Source of the DNA: Streptomyces tropicalis
GTDB lineage: Bacteria; Actinomycetota; Actinomycetes; Streptomycetales; Streptomycetaceae
Assembly (NCBI RefSeq): GCF_029269835.1
Contig: NZ_JARJBB010000002.1
Span: 434,001-498,000, forward strand
Reading direction: 5' to 3'
DNA: 64,000 nucleotides
The notes under the pieces: model-generated
Told to the model about the DNA's origin: nothing
Database searches by the model: none
What the model saw: the letters and a program-made list of their open reading frames with translations, nothing else
Shown here: positions 53,943 to 63,606 of the stretch, piece after piece
Layout of the letters: each line of letters starts with the position of its first letter
Position numbering within the stretch: position 1 is the first letter of the stretch
Position numbers and translations under genes: made by a program

Positions 53943-54563
53943 ATGACAGATCAGCCGCGCCGCCGCCTCGTGCTCGCCTCCCAGTCCCCCGCCCGGCTCG
54001 GGCTGCTCCGGCAGGCCGGGCTCGATCCCGAGGTGATCGTGAGCGGCGTCGACGAGGACGCGATCACGGCCCCCACGCCCGCCGAACTGGCGCTCGCGCT
54101 CGCCGAGGCGAAGGCCTCCGTCGTGGCCGCCCGGCCCGAGGTCCAGGGCGCCCTGGTGATCGGCTGCGACTCGGTGCTCGACCTCGACGGCCGCGCCCTG
54201 GGCAAGCCCGCCGACGCCGAGGAGGCCACGGCCCGCTGGAAGGCGATGCGCGGCCGGGCCGGGACGCTCCAGACCGGGCACTGCGTGTGGGACACGACCG
54301 GCAAGCGGTACGTCTCCGCCACCGCCTCGACAGTGGTCCTCTTCGGCGAGCCGACGGACGAGGAGATCGCCGCCTACGTGGCCTCGGGCGAGCCCCTCCA
54401 CGTCGCCGGCGCCTTCACGCTCGACGGCCGCTCGGCGCCGTTCATCGACGGCATCGAGGGCGACCACGGCAACGTCATCGGCATCAGCCTGCCCCTGATC
54501 CGGCGCCTCCTGGCCGAACTGGGCGTCCCGATCACCGGGTTGTGGGCGCCGCCGGCGCCCTGA
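53943..54563 (+). CDS. maf: Maf nucleotide pyrophosphatase
   Basis: A 206-residue member of the Maf family, house-cleaning enzymes that hydrolyse non-canonical nucleoside triphosphates such as dTTP/UTP or m7GTP. The N-terminal signature [12 protein letters not shown] is present, as are the conserved E-A-K-A and C-D-S-V-L motifs and the T-L-Q-T-G-H-C segment. ATG at 53943 follows a purine-poor leader. The gene is monocistronic or co-transcribed with the 42-residue protein. Confidence 0.93.
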   Translation: MTDQPRRRLVLASQSPARLGLLRQAGLDPEVIVSGVDEDAITAPTPAELALALAEAKASVVAARPEVQGALVIGCDSVLDLDGRALGKPADAEEATARWKAMRGRAGTLQTGHCVWDTTGKRYVSATASTVVLFGEPTDEEIAAYVASGEPLHVAGAFTLDGRSAPFIDGIEGDHGNVIGISLPLIRRLLAELGVPITGLWAPPAP

Positions 54564-54613
54564 CCGGCCCGGGCCCTGTGCGGGCCGGGCCGGCCGGGGC
54601 GGCGCGGGGGCGG

Positions 54614-55108
54614 TCAGGAGGCGCTGGGCTCCGCCGGCGGCACGCCGGGGGCGGCACGGCCGCCCTCGCCCCGCGGACCGCCGCCGGGGGCGGCCCCGAC
54701 CGGGGCCTCCTCGCCGTCGTGGGTCATCAGGAGCAGCACGATGAGCCCGAGCACCACCACCATGTACAGGAACGCGCTCGGGCCCACCAGGCCCCACGCG
54801 AACGCGCCGAGCAGGCCGTGCACCACGGCCGCGCTGATCAGCAGGATGCGGCCGAGACCGGCCGGCCTGCGGCCCCGCACGGCCACCAGCAGCGCCACCA
54901 CCCCGCAGACGGCGAAGTAGAGACCGAATGCGATCCCGCCGGCCTTCGACGACGTCGACATCATGTCCGGGTCCAGGCCGGCCAAGGACATCTTCTGGTG
55001 GTCCACGACCACCCCGAGGAACCAGTTCAGCGCGGCCACGCCGAAGGCCTCCACGAACAGCACGACCGCCACGATTCCCGCCACCGGTCTGCGCACCACC
55101 GGTCCCAC
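54614..55108 (-). CDS. Polytopic membrane protein, about 164 residues
   Basis: A protein with four hydrophobic segments separated by short loops and an acidic glycine-rich C-terminal tail. No family is recognised. The reading frame continues upstream to 55204, but that part is arginine-rich with no start support; GTG at 55108, or GTGs 9-12 bases further in, are more plausible. It is convergent with maf and divergent from accA2. Confidence 0.7.
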   Translation of the reverse strand: MGPVVRRPVAGIVAVVLFVEAFGVAALNWFLGVVVDHQKMSLAGLDPDMMSTSSKAGGIAFGLYFAVCGVVALLVAVRGRRPAGLGRILLISAAVVHGLLGAFAWGLVGPSAFLYMVVVLGLIVLLLMTHDGEEAPVGAAPGGGPRGEGGRAAPGVPPAEPSAS

Positions 55109-55515
55109 CCACTTCCGACTGCCGCCCCGCGGAGACCCGCGCGAGCGCCTGTTACCCCAGGTACGTTCGAGACACCGCGAACCGTACAGGGGGGTCCCCC
55201 CCACTCGGGAAGGGTCCGGGCGAGGTCAAAGCGCGGGACAAGAGGCCGGGCAGGAGCAAAGAATCATTGGGCCATTCGTAGGGACTCCACAAAGAAACGA
55301 AGTGGGCCGCGGCACGCTCGCACAGAGACCTTGACCACATCGGAGGGCTAGGGTTTCCCGCAGGAGTCCTGCGTACAGCGATGTCACTAGGGATTTCCCC
55401 GGTCGAGCGCGCCTCGAGTCACGCTCCGTGTGGGCAAGCTCACCATTGGGGACGGGTCGAAGTGCCGTGTCGGCAGTCCCTAAACTCGGCTTGTTTCAAG
55501 GAGGGAGCCTCAATC
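55109..55515. other. Long leader region upstream of accA2
   Basis: About 400 bases with lower GC than the genes around it. This probably contains the accA2 promoter and leader. No convincing -10/-35 pair could be assigned. A 13-base near-palindrome GCAGGA-G-TCCTGC occurs near 55362. Confidence 0.4.
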
Positions 55516-57288
55516 GTGCGCAAGGTGCTCATCGCCAACCGTGGCGAAATCGCTGTCCGCGTGGCCCGGGCCTGCCGGGACGCCGGGATCGCGAGCGTGG
55601 CCGTCTACGCCGACCCGGACCGGGACGCTCTGCATGTCCGCGCCGCGGATGAGGCGTTCGCGCTGGGCGGTGACACTCCGGCCACCAGTTACCTGGACAT
55701 CGACAAGGTACTGAAGGCCGCGCGGGAGGCCGGGGCCGACGCGGTCCACCCCGGGTACGGCTTCCTCTCGGAGAACGCCGAGTTCGCGCAGGCGGTCCTG
55801 GACGCGGACCTGATCTGGATCGGGCCGCCCCCGCAGGCCATCCGCGACCTCGGCGACAAGGTCGCCGCCCGCCACATCGCCCAGCGCGCCGGCGCGCCGC
55901 TGGTCGCGGGCACGCCCGACCCGGTGAGCGGCGCCGACGAGGTGGTCGCGTTCGCCGAGGAGCACGGCCTGCCCATCGCCATCAAGGCCGCCTTCGGCGG
56001 CGGCGGCCGCGGCCTGAAGGTCGCCCGCACCCTCGAAGAGGTCCCCGAGCTCTACGACTCGGCGGTCCGCGAGGCGGTGGCCGCGTTCGGCCGCGGCGAG
56101 TGCTTCGTCGAGCGCTACCTGGACCGCCCGCGGCACGTGGAGACCCAGTGCCTGGCGGACAAGCACGGCAACGTGGTCGTCGTGTCCACCCGTGACTGCT
56201 CGCTGCAGCGCCGGCACCAGAAGCTCGTCGAGGAGGCGCCCGCGCCGTTCCTGTCCGACGAGCAGGTCGCCGAGCTCTACCGCGCCTCGAAGGCCATCCT
56301 GAAGGAGGCCCACTACGAGGGCGCCGGCACCTGCGAGTTCCTCGTGGGCCAGGACGGCACGATCTCCTTCCTGGAGGTCAACACCCGCCTCCAGGTCGAG
56401 CACCCGGTGACGGAGGAGGTCGCCGGCATCGACCTGGTGCGCGAGATGTTCCGCATCGCCGACGGCGAGGAGCTCGGCTACGACGACCCGGCGCTGCGCG
56501 GCCACTCGTTCGAGTTCCGCATCAACGGCGAGGACCCGGGCCGCAACTTCCTGCCGGCGCCCGGCACCGTCACCCTGTTCGCCCCGCCGTCCGGTCCGGG
56601 CGTGCGTCTGGACGCGGGCGTGGAGTCCGGCTCGGTCATCGGCCCGGCCTGGGACTCCCTGCTCGCCAAGCTGATCGTGACCGGCCGCACCCGCAGGGAG
56701 GCCCTGGAGCGGGCCGCCCGCGCCCTGGAGGAGTTCCAGGTCGAGGGCATGGCCACCGCGATCCCGTTCCACCGCAAGGTGGTCGCCGACCCGGCCTTCG
56801 CGCCGGAGCTGCAGGACTCCGCCGACCCGTTCACAGTCCACACCCGCTGGATCGAGACCGAGTTCGTCAACGACATCCCGGCCTTCTCCGCTCCCGCGGA
56901 CGCCGAGGCCGACGAGGAGTCGGGCCGCGAGACGGTCGTGGTCGAGGTCGGCGGCAAGCGGCTCGAGGTCTCGCTGCCCAACTCCCTGGGCATGTCGCTG
57001 GCCCGCACCGGTCTCGCGGCCGGCGCCAAGCCCAAGCGCCGCGCGGCCCGCAAGTCCGGCCCCGTGGCCTCCGGCGACACGCTCGCCTCGCCGATGCAGG
57101 GCACCATCGTTAAGGTGGCCGTGGAGGAGGGCCAGGAGGTCAAGGAAGGCGACCTGGTCGTCGTCCTGGAGGCCATGAAGATGGAGCAGCCGCTCAACGC
57201 GCACAAGTCCGGCACCATCAAGGGCCTCAACGCGGGGGTCGGCGCCTCCATCACGTCCGGCGCCGCGATCTGCGAGATCAAGGACTGA
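55516..57288 (+). CDS. accA2: Acyl-CoA carboxylase alpha subunit (biotin carboxylase/BCCP)
   Basis: Biotin carboxylase plus biotin carrier that provides carboxyl groups for several beta subunits, including PccB. The 590-residue protein has an ATP-grasp domain (G-G-G-G-R-G-L-K at about 165-172), the biotin carboxylase [10 protein letters not shown] motif, and at the C-terminus the BCCP domain with E-A-M-K-M, biotinylated Lys555. GTG at 55516 follows AGGAGGGAG. It belongs with pccB, pccE and birA in one pathway although it lies 3 kb away. Confidence 0.97.
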   Translation: MRKVLIANRGEIAVRVARACRDAGIASVAVYADPDRDALHVRAADEAFALGGDTPATSYLDIDKVLKAAREAGADAVHPGYGFLSENAEFAQAVLDADLIWIGPPPQAIRDLGDKVAARHIAQRAGAPLVAGTPDPVSGADEVVAFAEEHGLPIAIKAAFGGGGRGLKVARTLEEVPELYDSAVREAVAAFGRGECFVERYLDRPRHVETQCLADKHGNVVVVSTRDCSLQRRHQKLVEEAPAPFLSDEQVAELYRASKAILKEAHYEGAGTCEFLVGQDGTISFLEVNTRLQVEHPVTEEVAGIDLVREMFRIADGEELGYDDPALRGHSFEFRINGEDPGRNFLPAPGTVTLFAPPSGPGVRLDAGVESGSVIGPAWDSLLAKLIVTGRTRREALERAARALEEFQVEGMATAIPFHRKVVADPAFAPELQDSADPFTVHTRWIETEFVNDIPAFSAPADAEADEESGRETVVVEVGGKRLEVSLPNSLGMSLARTGLAAGAKPKRRAARKSGPVASGDTLASPMQGTIVKVAVEEGQEVKEGDLVVVLEAMKMEQPLNAHKSGTIKGLNAGVGASITSGAAICEIKD

Positions 57289-57303
57289 GCCGAACGGCTT
57301 TCC

Positions 57304-57345
57304 GGGGCGCCCGGCGGACCAGACACACGGTCCGGCGGGCGCCCC
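57304..57345 (+). terminator. Hairpin terminator after accA2
   Basis: A 17-position stem with one G-G mismatch and an 8-base loop lies 16 bases beyond the accA2 stop codon. Confidence 0.75.
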
Positions 57346-57498
57346 GCCGTATGTGCGCCCCGCCGTCCGCGCGGCGCCACGGGTCGTCCCCGGGTCCGTC
57401 CGTGGTTCGTACGCCCCGCCGTCCGCGGCGCTCCGCAGGCACACACCTGGCCGGTGCCTGAAGGGCGCACCCGTCCCGCGGGTGCCGGTCCCGGCCGG

Positions 57499-58449
57499 TC
57501 AGCGCCGGCGCAGGTCCGCCACGCGTGCCCGCTCCGCCCCCGGTGCCTGCTCGCCACCCAGGGCCGAGCGGAGGCTCGCTCCGGGAACCTGTCCGCGGCG
57601 GGGGCCGGGCAGCGGCACGTCCCGGCGACGGTCGCGGGACGGAGGCTGCTCACCCCCCGCACCGCCCGAGGCACCGGCCACCGCGATCTGCACGCCCTGG
57701 TCGGCCAGGGCCTGGAGCTCGGTGGCCGCGCGGTCGTCGTGCACCGGGGGCTCGTCCGTCACCAGACGGGTGATCAGGTCGGTCGGCACGGTCTGGAACA
57801 TGGTGTCCGTCCCGAGCTTGGTGTGGTCGGCGAGGACCACGACCTCCGCGGCGGCCTGCACCAGCGCCCGGTCGACGGACGACGAGAGCATGTTGGACGT
57901 GGACAGGCCGCGCTCGGCGGTCAGACCGCTCCCCGAGAGGAAGGCCCGGGAGACCCGGAGCCCCTGGAGCGACTGCTCGGCACCGGAGCCGACGAGGGCG
58001 TAGTTGGACCCGCGCAGGGTGCCGCCGGTCATCACGACCTCGACCCGGTTGGCGTGGGCCAGCGCCTGGGCGACCAGCAGGGAGTTGGTGACGACCGTCA
58101 GCCCGGGGACCCGGGCGAGCCGGCGCGCCAGCTCCTGCGTCGTCGTCCCCGCTCCGACGACGATCGCCTCGCCCTCTTCGACGAGGCCCGCGGCGAGGTC
58201 GGCGATGGCCGTCTTCTCCGCGGTGGCGAGATGGGATTTCTGCGGGAATCCGGACTCCCGGGTGAACCCGCCCGGCAGTACCGCACCGCCGTGCCGGCGG
58301 TCGAGGAGTCCTTCTGCCTCCAGCGCGCGCACGTCCCGCCGTACGGTCACTTCGGAGGTCTGGACGACGCGGGCGAGTTCACGGAGCGACACCGCACCGT
58401 TCGCTCGCACCATTTCGAGGATCAATTGGCGACGTTCAGCAGCGAACAC
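57499..58449 (-). CDS. DeoR-family transcriptional regulator
   Basis: A 316-residue regulator. The N-terminal winged helix (E-R-R-Q-L-I-L-E-M-V-R-A-N-G-A-V-S-L-R-E-L-A-R-V-V-Q-T-S-E-V-T-V) is the DeoR signature. It precedes a sugar-phosphate-binding C-terminal domain with V-V-G-A-G-T-T-T-Q-E-L and I-T-R-L-V-T-D. The tail from about residue 265 is arginine/proline rich and extends past the usual family length. GTG at 58449. Ligand and target are unknown; it lies between carboxylase and nucleoside/sugar genes. Confidence 0.9.
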   Translation of the reverse strand: MFAAERRQLILEMVRANGAVSLRELARVVQTSEVTVRRDVRALEAEGLLDRRHGGAVLPGGFTRESGFPQKSHLATAEKTAIADLAAGLVEEGEAIVVGAGTTTQELARRLARVPGLTVVTNSLLVAQALAHANRVEVVMTGGTLRGSNYALVGSGAEQSLQGLRVSRAFLSGSGLTAERGLSTSNMLSSSVDRALVQAAAEVVVLADHTKLGTDTMFQTVPTDLITRLVTDEPPVHDDRAATELQALADQGVQIAVAGASGGAGGEQPPSRDRRRDVPLPGPRRGQVPGASLRSALGGEQAPGAERARVADLRRR

Positions 58450-58616
58450 GAAACTGACAGTAACCCCAGCGACCGTCTGCTTTCAGCAGTTTGCGCCGAA
58501 TAGCAGAAGTTGTTCGCACGGCATGGCGGTGAGTGGTATAGGAGCCTAGTCCCGCCGCCTATGCCGTACGCACGGTCGGCGACTCCCCGTGACCAGGGAG
58601 GAGCCGGAACCGGCCG

Positions 58617-60065
58617 TCAGGCCTCCAGTCCCGCCTTGCGGGTGTGGAGCTGCCGGGCGACCTCCGCGATCGACCCCGAAAGAGAGGGGTACACGGTGAA
58701 CGCGTTCGCGATCTGTTCGACCGTCAGATTGTTGTCGACGGCGATCGAGATGGGGTGGATGAGTTCCGAGGCGCGCGGCGCCACGACGACACCGCCCACG
58801 ACGATGCCCGTGCCCGGCCGGCAGAAGATCTTGACGAAGCCGTCCCGGATGCCCTGCATCTTGGCGCGCGGGTTGCGCAGCAGCGGGAGCTTGACGCAGC
58901 GGGCGTCGATCTTGCCGGCGTCGACGTCGGCCTGGGTGTACCCGACGGTGGCGATCTCGGGGTCGGTGAAGACGTTCGACGAGACCGTCTTCAGGTTCAG
59001 CGGGGCCACCGCGTCGCCCAGGAAGTGGTACATGGCGATGCGGCCCTGCATGGCGGCGACGGAGGCCAGGGCGAAGACGCCGGTCACGTCGCCCGCCGCG
59101 TAGACGCCCGGAGCGGTCGTGCGGGAGACCCGGTCGGTCCCGATGTGACCGGACTCGCGCACCTTGACGCCGGCCTCCTCCAGGCCCAGCCCGGCGCTGT
59201 TGGGGACGGCGCCGACGGCCATCAGGCAGTGCGAGCCGCTGATGACCCGGCCGTCGGCGAGCGTCACCTCGACGCGGTCGCCGACCCGCTTGGCCGACTG
59301 GGCGCGCGAGCGGGCCATGACGTTCATGCCGCGGCGGCGGAAGACGTCCTCCAGCACGGCGGCGGCGTCCGGGTCCTCGCCCGGGAGCACGCGGTCGCGG
59401 GAGGAGACGAGGGTGACCTTGGAGCCGAGGGCCTGGTAGGCGCCCGCGAACTCGGCGCCGGTGACGCCGGAGCCGACCACGATCAGCTCTTCGGGCAGCT
59501 CGTCGAGGTCGTAGACCTGGGTCCAGTTGAGGATGCGCTCGCCGTCGGGCCGGGCGTCGGCCAGCTCGCGGGGGTGGCCGCCGGTGGCGAGCAGCACGGC
59601 GTCCGCGGTGAGGGTCTCCTCGGTGCCGTCGGCGGCGGTGACGACGACCTTGCGGGAGCCGTCCAGGCCCTGCATGCCCTCCAGGCGGCCGCGGCCGCGC
59701 ATGACCCGGGCGCCGGCCCGCGTCACCGAGGCGGTGATGTCGTGCGACTGGGCGAGGGCGAGCCGCTTCACCCGGCGGTTGACCTTGCCGAGGTCCACGC
59801 CGACGACCCGGGCGGCCTGCTCCAGCGGCGGGGTGTCGTCGGCGACGATGATCCCCAGCTCCTCGTAGGAGGAGTCGAAGGTGGTCATCACCTCGGCCGT
59901 GGCGATGAGGGTCTTGGACGGCACGCAGTCGGTCAGCACCGACGCACCGCCCAGGCCGTCGCAGTCGACGACGGTCACCTCCGCGCCGAGCTGCGCGGCG
60001 ACCAGCGCCGCTTCGTATCCGCCGGGTCCGCCACCGATGATCACGATCCGAGTCACGTACTCCAT
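58617..60065 (-). CDS. lpdA: NAD(P)H quinone reductase, LpdA-type flavoprotein disulfide reductase family
   Basis: A 482-residue FAD enzyme of the dihydrolipoamide dehydrogenase fold. The FAD motif G-G-G-P-G-G-Y-E at about residues 11-18 and a second nucleotide motif are intact. But the redox-active disulfide is incomplete: the usual C-x4-C is here S42-V-L-T-D-C47-V-P-S-K, so only one cysteine remains. The catalytic His-Glu of lipoamide dehydrogenase is also absent at the C-terminus. This matches LpdA-type quinone reductases, as in Mycobacterium, not true lipoamide dehydrogenase. ATG at 60065 is preferred; GTG at 60056 is possible. Confidence 0.93.
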   Translation of the reverse strand: MEYVTRIVIIGGGPGGYEAALVAAQLGAEVTVVDCDGLGGASVLTDCVPSKTLIATAEVMTTFDSSYEELGIIVADDTPPLEQAARVVGVDLGKVNRRVKRLALAQSHDITASVTRAGARVMRGRGRLEGMQGLDGSRKVVVTAADGTEETLTADAVLLATGGHPRELADARPDGERILNWTQVYDLDELPEELIVVGSGVTGAEFAGAYQALGSKVTLVSSRDRVLPGEDPDAAAVLEDVFRRRGMNVMARSRAQSAKRVGDRVEVTLADGRVISGSHCLMAVGAVPNSAGLGLEEAGVKVRESGHIGTDRVSRTTAPGVYAAGDVTGVFALASVAAMQGRIAMYHFLGDAVAPLNLKTVSSNVFTDPEIATVGYTQADVDAGKIDARCVKLPLLRNPRAKMQGIRDGFVKIFCRPGTGIVVGGVVVAPRASELIHPISIAVDNNLTVEQIANAFTVYPSLSGSIAEVARQLHTRKAGLEA

Positions 60066-60170
60066 TGTCCCGCACCGTTCAAGGTGCTCCGTTCCGGGGG
60101 GCGCGGCCGGCCCCGTTCCGTTACCTGCGGGACAGGAGTGACGCGTGCGCCGCTGCCGTACGCTCGACCC

Positions 60171-60608
60171 ATGTCGCTCCACGCCGCGTACGCCGGCCAA
60201 CTCGACGCGCGGCTGATGACCCGCCGCGCCCCGCACTCGCCGCTGCGCGCGACCGGATGGCTCGACGGGTGGCGGCTGACCTTCGGCGGCGAGCACATGG
60301 GCTGGGAGGGCGCGCTGGCCACGATCGTGGAGGACCCCGGGTCGCAGGTCTTCGTGGCGCTCTACGACGTCGCCCCCCTGGACGAGGACTCCCTGGACCG
60401 CTGGCAGGGCGTCGGGCTCGGCGTCTACCGGCGCACCCGGATGCGGGTGCACACCCTGGAGGGCGACGAGCCGGCGTGGACGTACGTGCTCAACGCCTAC
60501 GAGGGCGGGCTGCCGTCGGCGCGGTACCTCGGCGAGATCGCGGACGCGGCGGAGTCGGCGGGCGCGCCCCACGACTACGTGATGGAGCTGCGCAAACGAC
60601 CCTGCTGA
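60171..60608 (+). CDS. Gamma-glutamylcyclotransferase-like protein
   Basis: A 145-residue protein of the GGCT/AIG2 fold. The N-terminal segment (Y-A-G-Q-L-D, replacing the common Y-G-S-N-L) is divergent, but the W-L-D-G-W-R-L-T-F-G-G-E segment and the V-Y-R-R strand are typical. The catalytic glutamate of the fold is likely in the L-D-R-W-Q-G region but was not confirmed. The substrate may be a gamma-glutamyl peptide or another amine. It overlaps no neighbour and is divergent from the quinone reductase gene. Confidence 0.8.
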   Translation: MSLHAAYAGQLDARLMTRRAPHSPLRATGWLDGWRLTFGGEHMGWEGALATIVEDPGSQVFVALYDVAPLDEDSLDRWQGVGLGVYRRTRMRVHTLEGDEPAWTYVLNAYEGGLPSARYLGEIADAAESAGAPHDYVMELRKRPC

Positions 60609-60712
60609 GCGGCGATCCCGGGTCCCGCCCCCTCGGGGTCCGGGAACCCCGGACGCCGGAGGGGGCGGGTGCGCCCGGTGCCGGAGGGCCGCGGTCCGTC
60701 CGGCCCGGCGTC

Positions 60713-60743
60713 CGGTCGGTCGGTCGGTCGGTCGGTCGGTCGG
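60713..60743. repeat. CGGT tetranucleotide microsatellite
   Basis: Seven perfect CGGT units plus a partial eighth lie in the intergenic region before the purine nucleoside phosphorylase gene. Copy number changes here would alter promoter spacing, not a coding frame. Confidence 0.9.
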
Positions 60744-60784
60744 AAACGACAAGACAACGATCGCATTCCCGTGACCTCTGTCAT

Positions 60785-60796
60785 CTACGCGCGTAG
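60785..60796. promoter_or_regulatory. Perfect palindrome CTACGCGCGTAG before the PNP gene
   Basis: A 12-base perfect palindrome lies 26 bases before the GTG of the purine nucleoside phosphorylase gene. Its form (CTAC, two CG steps, GTAG) is typical of LacI/GntR-type repressor sites, and the position is where an operator would block transcription. The regulator is unknown. Confidence 0.6.
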
Positions 60797-60821
60797 GCCA
60801 CGACCGGCTACCCTCATCCGC

Positions 60822-61646
60822 GTGAACGCATCTCTTCTTCCGGACGACCTCCAGGGCGACCCCTACGCCGCCGCCGACGCCGCCGCCACGCGCCTGCGCG
60901 AACTCACCGGCACCGAGACCCACGACGTCGCCCTCGTGATGGGCTCCGGCTGGGCGCCCGCCGTCGACGCCCTGGGCACCCCCGACGTGGAGTTCCAGGT
61001 CACCGAGCTGCCCGGGTTCCCGCCGCCGGCGGTCGAGGGCCACGGAGGCAAGATCCGCTCCTACACCGTGGGGGACAAGCGCGCGCTGGTCTTCCTCGGC
61101 CGCACGCACTTCTACGAGGGCCGCGGCGTCGCCGCCGTCGCGCACGGCGTCCGCACCGCCGTCGCCGCCGGCTGCAAGACCGTCGTCCTGACCAACGGCT
61201 GCGGCGGCCTGCGCGAAGGCATGCGCCCCGGCCAGCCGGTCCTGATCAGCGACCACATCAACCTGACGGCGACGTCGCCGATCGTCGGCGCCAACTTCGT
61301 CGACCTGACCGACCTCTACTCCCCCCGCCTGCGCGCCCTGTGCAAGGAGGTCGACTCCACGCTGGAGGAGGGCGTCTACGCCCAGTTCCCCGGCCCGCAC
61401 TACGAGACGCCGGCCGAGATCCGCATGGCCCGCGTGATCGGCGCGGACCTCGTGGGCATGTCGACCGTGCTGGAGGCGATCGCCGCCCGTGAGGCGGGCG
61501 CCGAGGTCCTGGGCATCTCCCTGGTGACCAACCTCGCCGCCGGCATGACGGGCGAGCCGCTGAACCACGAGGAGGTCCTCCAGGCGGGCCGCGACTCCGC
61601 GACCCGCATGGGATCGCTGCTGACCCAGGTCCTCGGCCGGCTGTAG
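60822..61646 (+). CDS. Purine nucleoside phosphorylase
   Basis: Cleaves purine nucleosides to base and ribose-1-phosphate in salvage. The 274-residue product is of the trimeric (mammalian-type/PNP II) family, with the phosphate-binding G-S-G-W in the N-terminal part, the G-R-T-H-F-Y-E-G substrate segment and the [14 protein letters not shown] end. GTG at 60822 follows no strong ribosome-binding site, so it may be leaderless or translated from a weak site. A palindrome (60785-60796) and a CGGT microsatellite lie just upstream. The phosphohexomutase gene follows. Confidence 0.9.
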   Translation: MNASLLPDDLQGDPYAAADAAATRLRELTGTETHDVALVMGSGWAPAVDALGTPDVEFQVTELPGFPPPAVEGHGGKIRSYTVGDKRALVFLGRTHFYEGRGVAAVAHGVRTAVAAGCKTVVLTNGCGGLREGMRPGQPVLISDHINLTATSPIVGANFVDLTDLYSPRLRALCKEVDSTLEEGVYAQFPGPHYETPAEIRMARVIGADLVGMSTVLEAIAAREAGAEVLGISLVTNLAAGMTGEPLNHEEVLQAGRDSATRMGSLLTQVLGRL

Positions 61647-61974
61647 AGCCCACCGGGCCGGTGACGGCCGGACCCCGGGCGCCTCACCTCTGCCGCCCGC
61701 CGCCTGGCCGTCGCCGCCCGCGGCCTCTCCGTCCGCGGCGGTCGTCCGCCGGGGACGGTCCGGGAGACACCGGCCGCCGCCGGCCGTCCGCCGGACGCTC
61801 CGGGGCAGGAGCGCCCCGGCCCGCGGGCGGCGCCGCGCGGCGGCAGCGGCGGGTACGCCCGCCGTCGCCCCGCAGGACCCGCCCACCCCACGGGCGCACC
61901 CGCGTCCGTCACCCGGCGGGCGCGCCGGCGCCCACCGCAACGCACCGCACCGCAACACGAGAGGCTGACCGAAC
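61647..61974. other. Intergenic region, repeat- and CG-rich
   Basis: About 330 bases between the PNP gene and the mutase gene. The sequence is dominated by short CCGCCG-type repeats that could form several alternative hairpins. No coding region is supported. Confidence 0.5.
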
Positions 61975-63606
61975 GTGCACGACGACCTCATCGCACGGGC
62001 CAAGGCGTGGCTGGCCGAGGACCCCGACGCGGAGACCCGTGAGGAACTCGCCGGGCTGATCGACGCCGGGGACGTCGAGGAACTCGCCGAACGGTTCAGC
62101 GGCACCCTGCAGTTCGGCACCGCCGGTCTGCGCGGCGAACTCGGCGCCGGCCCGCAGCGGATGAACCGCGCCGTAGTCATCCGCGCCGCCGCGGGCCTCG
62201 CCGCGTACCTGAAGCAGCAGGGCCACGCCGACGGCCTCGTCGTCATCGGCTACGACGCCCGCCACAAGTCCGAGGACTTCGCCCGGGACACCGCCGCCGT
62301 GATGACCGGGGCGGGCCTGCGCGCCGCCGTCCTGCCCCGCCCGCTGCCCACGCCGGTGCTCGCCTTCGCCATCCGGCACCTCGGCGCGGTCGCCGGTGTG
62401 GAGGTGACGGCCAGCCACAACCCGCCCCGCGACAACGGCTACAAGGTCTACCTCGGCGACGGCTCGCAGATCGTGCCCCCGGCCGACGCGGGCATCGCCG
62501 CCGGGATCGACGCGGTGCGCAGCCTGCACGACGTCCCGCGCCCGGAGTCCGGCTGGGAGATCCTCGACGACGCGGTGCTGGACGCCTACCTGGCCCGCAC
62601 CGACGCCGTCCTGGCCCCCGGCTCCGCGCGCACCGCCCGTACCGTCTACACGGCGATGCACGGCGTCGGCAAGGACGTGCTGCTCGCCGCCTTCGAGCGG
62701 GCCGGCTTCCCCGCCCCGGAGCTCGTCGCCGAACAGGCCGAGCCCGACCCGGACTTCCCGACGGTGGCCTTCCCCAACCCGGAGGAGCCCGGTGCGATGG
62801 ACCTGTCCTTCGCCAGGGCCCGCGCGACCGACCCCGACCTGGTCATCGCCAACGACCCGGACGCCGACCGCTGCGCCGTGGCGGTCCGCGACGGCGCCGA
62901 CTGGCGGATGCTCCGCGGCGACGAGGTCGGCGCGCTGCTCGCCGCCCACCTCGTGGACCGCGGCGCGACGGGGACGTTCGCCGAGTCGATCGTCTCCTCC
63001 TCCCTCCTCGGCCGGATCGCGGAGAAGGCGGGCCTGCCCTACGAGGAGACCCTCACCGGCTTCAAGTGGATCGCCCGCGTCGACGGCCTGCGCTTCGGCT
63101 ACGAGGAGGCCCTCGGCTACTGCGTCGACCCCGACGGCGTGCGCGACAAGGACGGCATCACGGCCGCCCTGCTGATCACGGAGCTGGCCTCGCAGCTGAA
63201 GGAGCAGGGGCGGACCCTGCTCGACCTGCTCGACGACCTCGCGGTCGCACACGGCCTGCACGCCACCGACCAGCTGTCGGTGCGGGTGCAGGACCTCTCG
63301 CTCATCACCGACGCGATGCGCCGCCTGCGCGAGCAGCCCCCGACGGAGCTGGCGGGCCTGGCCATCACCCGCGCCGAGGACCTCACGCAGGGCACGGACC
63401 GGCTGCCGCCGACGGACGGGCTGCGCTACACCCTCGACGGCGCCCGCGTCATCGTCCGCCCGAGCGGCACCGAGCCGAAGCTGAAGTGCTACCTGGAGGT
63501 GGTCGTCCCGGTCGCGGCCCACGCCGACCTCCCGGCGGCCCGCACCCGCGCCGCCGACCTGCTGGCGTCCGTCAAGCGGGACCTGTCGGCAGCGGCGGGC
63601 ATCTGA
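61975..63606 (+). CDS. Phosphoglucomutase/phosphomannomutase family enzyme
   Basis: A 543-residue alpha-D-phosphohexomutase. Four domains are visible. The phosphoserine loop is T-A-S-H-N-P (Ser147), the metal loop D-P-D-A-D-R is at about 294-299, the sugar-binding segment is E-E-A-L-G-Y in domain 3, and the phosphate-binding R-P-S-G-T-E-P-K-L-K is in domain 4. The length fits the long group that includes phosphopentomutase-like members; with the PNP gene upstream, ribose-1-phosphate is a possible substrate. GTG at 61975 follows GAGAGG. The true sugar substrate cannot be told from sequence alone. Confidence 0.9.
   Translation: MHDDLIARAKAWLAEDPDAETREELAGLIDAGDVEELAERFSGTLQFGTAGLRGELGAGPQRMNRAVVIRAAAGLAAYLKQQGHADGLVVIGYDARHKSEDFARDTAAVMTGAGLRAAVLPRPLPTPVLAFAIRHLGAVAGVEVTASHNPPRDNGYKVYLGDGSQIVPPADAGIAAGIDAVRSLHDVPRPESGWEILDDAVLDAYLARTDAVLAPGSARTARTVYTAMHGVGKDVLLAAFERAGFPAPELVAEQAEPDPDFPTVAFPNPEEPGAMDLSFARARATDPDLVIANDPDADRCAVAVRDGADWRMLRGDEVGALLAAHLVDRGATGTFAESIVSSSLLGRIAEKAGLPYEETLTGFKWIARVDGLRFGYEEALGYCVDPDGVRDKDGITAALLITELASQLKEQGRTLLDLLDDLAVAHGLHATDQLSVRVQDLSLITDAMRRLREQPPTELAGLAITRAEDLTQGTDRLPPTDGLRYTLDGARVIVRPSGTEPKLKCYLEVVVPVAAHADLPAARTRAADLLASVKRDLSAAAGI

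Noticed and set aside
58617..62246. A 1209-codon minus frame running through three genes
   Set aside because: Only the part from 60065 to 58617 is a gene; the rest is an open but antisense frame across the PNP and mutase genes.
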